A stretch of 64,000 nt of DNA from Paenochrobactrum pullorum (GTDB lineage: Bacteria > Pseudomonadota > Alphaproteobacteria > Rhizobiales > Rhizobiaceae), in contig NZ_JBHEEH010000001.1 of the NCBI RefSeq assembly GCF_041929845.1, positions 1,220,300 to 1,284,299 on the forward strand, read 5' to 3'. The position numbers were made by a program, and so were the translations under genes. The notes under the pieces are model-generated. The model made no database searches, was not told the DNA's origin, and worked only from the letters and a program-made list of their open reading frames with translations. Shown here in pieces: positions 62,105 through 64,000 of the stretch; the first letter of the stretch is position 1; each line of letters opens with the position of its first letter.

Positions 62105-62251
62105 TTAGCGTTTGTTAGCCTGGCGGGCTACATATGGAATATCTGAACGAGAAATTCCAAGGTCATTGAGTTCGCGGTTGCTCAAGATGCTGAGTTCTGC
62201 AACTGTCGAACGGTAACGGCGCCAGTTATTGAATGAGCGCATAATGTTCAT
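62105..62251 (-). CDS. DUF1127 small Arg-rich protein (48 aa)
   Basis: The 48-residue protein starts MNIMRSFNNWRRYRSTVAEL and continues with LSNRELNDLGISRSDIPYVA, the classic DUF1127 pattern. Such proteins are RNA-binding or stress-related in other alphaproteobacteria; one (CcaF1 in Rhodobacter) influences maturation of the small RNAs cotranscribed with it. The ribosome binding site GGAG is nine bases from the ATG. The two anti-Shine-Dalgarno hairpins lie directly 3' of the stop codon. A -10-like CCTATAT (62311-62305) is upstream but without a recognised -35. Confidence 0.93.
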   Translation of the reverse strand: MNIMRSFNNWRRYRSTVAELSILSNRELNDLGISRSDIPYVARQANKR

Positions 62252-62526
62252 TTCTTCTGTCTCCGATTGAATTACTGTAGATCAGTGTTTGATCGATGAG
62301 TTATATATAGGCCATATATTTAAAATTGGGAGAGACAGGTTTGCATAGCAGCCCTGCAAGCCATGCATTTCAGAAAACATCATTTGGTCACAAGGATAAG
62401 TTAGATAGAAGTTTCGGCCATATTTTGAATAACTGCTTTTTATAAGGTTTTCTCACTTTAACATCGACTCCGCTGTGGTCGCTAATTATAGCTAAGTAAT
62501 AAATACATCAGCGAAAGGGTCTGCCT

Positions 62527-63657
62527 TTGTCTTTTTCTATGTCGGTTGAAAAGCTCATTTCCAGTTGGAAAGAGCAGGGGCTAATCGATAATGACACGGC
62601 TGGAAAATTACTCAGCGATTTACATGCGCGCCGTTCAGGTATTGGTTTGGGAACGGTACTGGCAACCATCGGCGGTCTTTTGCTTGGTGCAGCCGTTATC
62701 CTTTTAATTGCAGCTAACTGGCAGGAAATTCCGCGTATCGTGCGGGTTATTTCTGTCTTTGCGATCATTTGGGTTTGCTATATCGGCGGCGTTTGGCGGC
62801 GCCTTAAAGATGATGTAGTCTTTTCCAAAGCGCTTTTTATTATTGGTGCCGCAACATTTGGTGCGGGCATCGCTATGGTTGGACAGATGTATCATATGTC
62901 CGGGGACGAAGCCTCTGCCACACTGTTATGGACATGCGGTGTTTTTGTTTCGGCATTTTTGCTGCGTGAGTCGGTAATGAGTGCGTTGGCGATGTTTATT
63001 GCCGCCTTTTATGTCTTTGCCTCTGCCCAGTATAATTATGATGCCCTGCTTAATCAATCGGGCTTTTATATCGTTCCGGCTTTAGCTTTAACAGGTGCAT
63101 TGGCTGCATATTTTACCCATTCGCGCATTACCGGTCATCTGGTCGGTATCTTCACATTGGTGTGGTTCGGGCTTCTCTATGCCGAAAACGAACATCAGCT
63201 TGTATTGTGGATATTGCTGGCAATCGGTGCGGCTTTAATGTTTGCCGATGGTTTTTCACATGTGACTTTGGAACGTCTGACACGATTTTCCCGTCCTTTG
63301 GCCAGTTATGGTTTTTTGGGCGTACTTGGTGCCATTTTGGCATTTCAGGCGCACAGTATGGCCCTTAATAATTACGAGCAGCCGCATATCCTCTTTTATA
63401 GTATCATTATTTTTGCTCTTTGCATTGGTGCGCTTGTCATGTGTGGTCGTAACAATGGCGGCTTGCGCTGGCTGGTTTATCTCGCATTTTCAGGGCAAGT
63501 TCTCTATCTGGCCTTTGAAACAATCGGCACAATGATCGGTACATCCGGTTTCTTCTTGAGTTCAGGTGTTTTGGTGCTGTTGTTGGCTGTATTTGTACGC
63601 CGTATGGAGCGCCGTCTTTCAGGTCATAGCGAGATGGAAACAGAGGTGCGACCATGA
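62527..63657 (+). CDS. DUF2157 membrane protein
   Basis: The protein of about 376 residues has an N-terminal cytoplasmic segment (SVEKLISSWKEQGLIDNDTAGKLLSDL, the DUF2157 start) followed by about ten or eleven membrane helices. Family members are of unknown function and frequently neighbour DUF4401 and GDYXXLXY genes. The start is uncertain: TTG 62527 has AAAGGG seven bases upstream; ATG 62539 (MSVEKLISSW) is the other choice. It overlaps the next gene by four bases. Confidence 0.86.
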   Translation: MSFSMSVEKLISSWKEQGLIDNDTAGKLLSDLHARRSGIGLGTVLATIGGLLLGAAVILLIAANWQEIPRIVRVISVFAIIWVCYIGGVWRRLKDDVVFSKALFIIGAATFGAGIAMVGQMYHMSGDEASATLLWTCGVFVSAFLLRESVMSALAMFIAAFYVFASAQYNYDALLNQSGFYIVPALALTGALAAYFTHSRITGHLVGIFTLVWFGLLYAENEHQLVLWILLAIGAALMFADGFSHVTLERLTRFSRPLASYGFLGVLGAILAFQAHSMALNNYEQPHILFYSIIIFALCIGALVMCGRNNGGLRWLVYLAFSGQVLYLAFETIGTMIGTSGFFLSSGVLVLLLAVFVRRMERRLSGHSEMETEVRP

Positions 63658-64000
63658 AAATGAGCGCTAAATATCTTTATGGTGCAGCCGTTGTGACAGC
63701 CCTGTTGCAAACCGGTGTTTTGTTTGCGGGCATTGAAAAGCGTGCACAGATCTTGCGCTACGGGCAGGATATTGTCGTGCAGACGAGCCGGGTTGATCCG
63801 CGCGATTTGATGCGTGGTGATTATGTTATCTTAGGTTACGATTTTTCAGAATTTGCTCAAAGCGCTGTTAAGGATGCAACGGATAATTATAGCGGCGATG
63901 TTTATGTGGCGGTTAAAAAAGGTGATGACGGTCTTTGGCATATGAGCCGCGCATCCATAAAACCCTTTGATGATCTGAGCGCTGACGAGGTGCAGATCAA
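63654..64000 (+). CDS. GDYXXLXY family protein, 3' truncated by window end
   Basis: The frame begins at ATG 63654, overlapping the DUF2157 stop, and runs open to the window end (115 codons). It has a membrane helix (about residues 6-25), then DPRDLMRGDYVILGYDFSEF, where GDYVILGY is the family motif GDYXXLXY. These proteins are exported or membrane-anchored and pair with DUF2157/DUF4401 proteins; function unknown. The 3' end lies outside the window. Confidence 0.9.
   Translation, partial: MKMSAKYLYGAAVVTALLQTGVLFAGIEKRAQILRYGQDIVVQTSRVDPRDLMRGDYVILGYDFSEFAQSAVKDATDNYSGDVYVAVKKGDDGLWHMSRASIKPFDDLSADEVQI

Overview
The window is chromosomal DNA from an alphaproteobacterium, most likely a Hyphomicrobiales (Rhizobiales) member near the Brucellaceae/Bartonellaceae with rather low GC. 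The evidence is: a fused SecDF; RNase J and RNase E together; the aapJQMP general amino-acid transporter; TrmFO and TtcA; the alphaproteobacterial families DUF1467, DUF1489, DUF971 and Mth938; a DUF1127 gene followed by anti-Shine-Dalgarno hairpins; and a rhizobial-type intergenic palindromic repeat. The genus is not determined. I see no phage, insertion sequence or CRISPR array. One run of 98 Ns lies inside a tRNA-Pro gene.

Layout. 0-4.4 kb: rnj (5' end cut off), mce, a DUF1467 gene, a D,D-carboxypeptidase with a SPOR domain, a small orphan gene and a palindromic repeat. 4.5-12 kb: tRNA-Asp, recG, sdhE, mfd, a FrnE-like oxidoreductase and a 25-residue membrane peptide. 12.4-15.8 kb: a betaine-type ABC importer (ATPase, permease, binding protein). 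15.8-21.4 kb: an EamA transporter, a beta-hydroxyacid dehydrogenase, a GST, and a polar amino-acid importer with no ATPase gene. 21.4-25.2 kb: mobB-mobA-EamA-moaA for molybdenum cofactor, with an apparently folded moaA leader, then a divergent DUF971 gene. 25.2-34.8 kb: class I fumarase, a periplasmic L,D-transpeptidase, rpsD, ttcA, an inositol-phosphatase family gene, sdaA, a DUF1489 gene and an RBBP9-like hydrolase. 35-38.9 kb: a DUF4282 gene, then pqqABCDE including the 31-codon pqqA.

39.3-40.5 kb: tRNA-Arg, an NDUFS4-like complex I subunit and two tandem tRNA-Pro(TGG) genes, one interrupted by the Ns. 40.5-47.7 kb: a cystathionine beta-lyase, a PAP2 phosphatase and aapJQMP. 47.7-53 kb: rne with a long hairpin-rich leader, divergent from an amiC-like amidase. 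53-60.4 kb: PBP1A, prfB with its programmed +1 frameshift, secDF, and two genes related to mitochondrial complex I assembly factors. 60.4-64 kb: trmFO, the DUF1127/small-RNA locus, and a DUF2157-GDYXXLXY membrane pair cut off by the window end.

Most of this is core metabolism and envelope biology: peptidoglycan (carboxypeptidase, L,D-transpeptidase, amidase, PBP1A), RNA decay and modification (RNase J, RNase E, TtcA, TrmFO), respiration (SdhE, fumarase, NDUFS4-, NDUFAF3- and NDUFAF6-like proteins), cofactors (Moco, PQQ) and solute uptake. The most interesting non-coding signals are two CUCCUCCC-loop hairpins plus a terminator downstream of the DUF1127 gene (62.0 kb), the rne leader with a terminator-like hairpin (50.9 kb), and the nested pairing upstream of moaA (24.7 kb).
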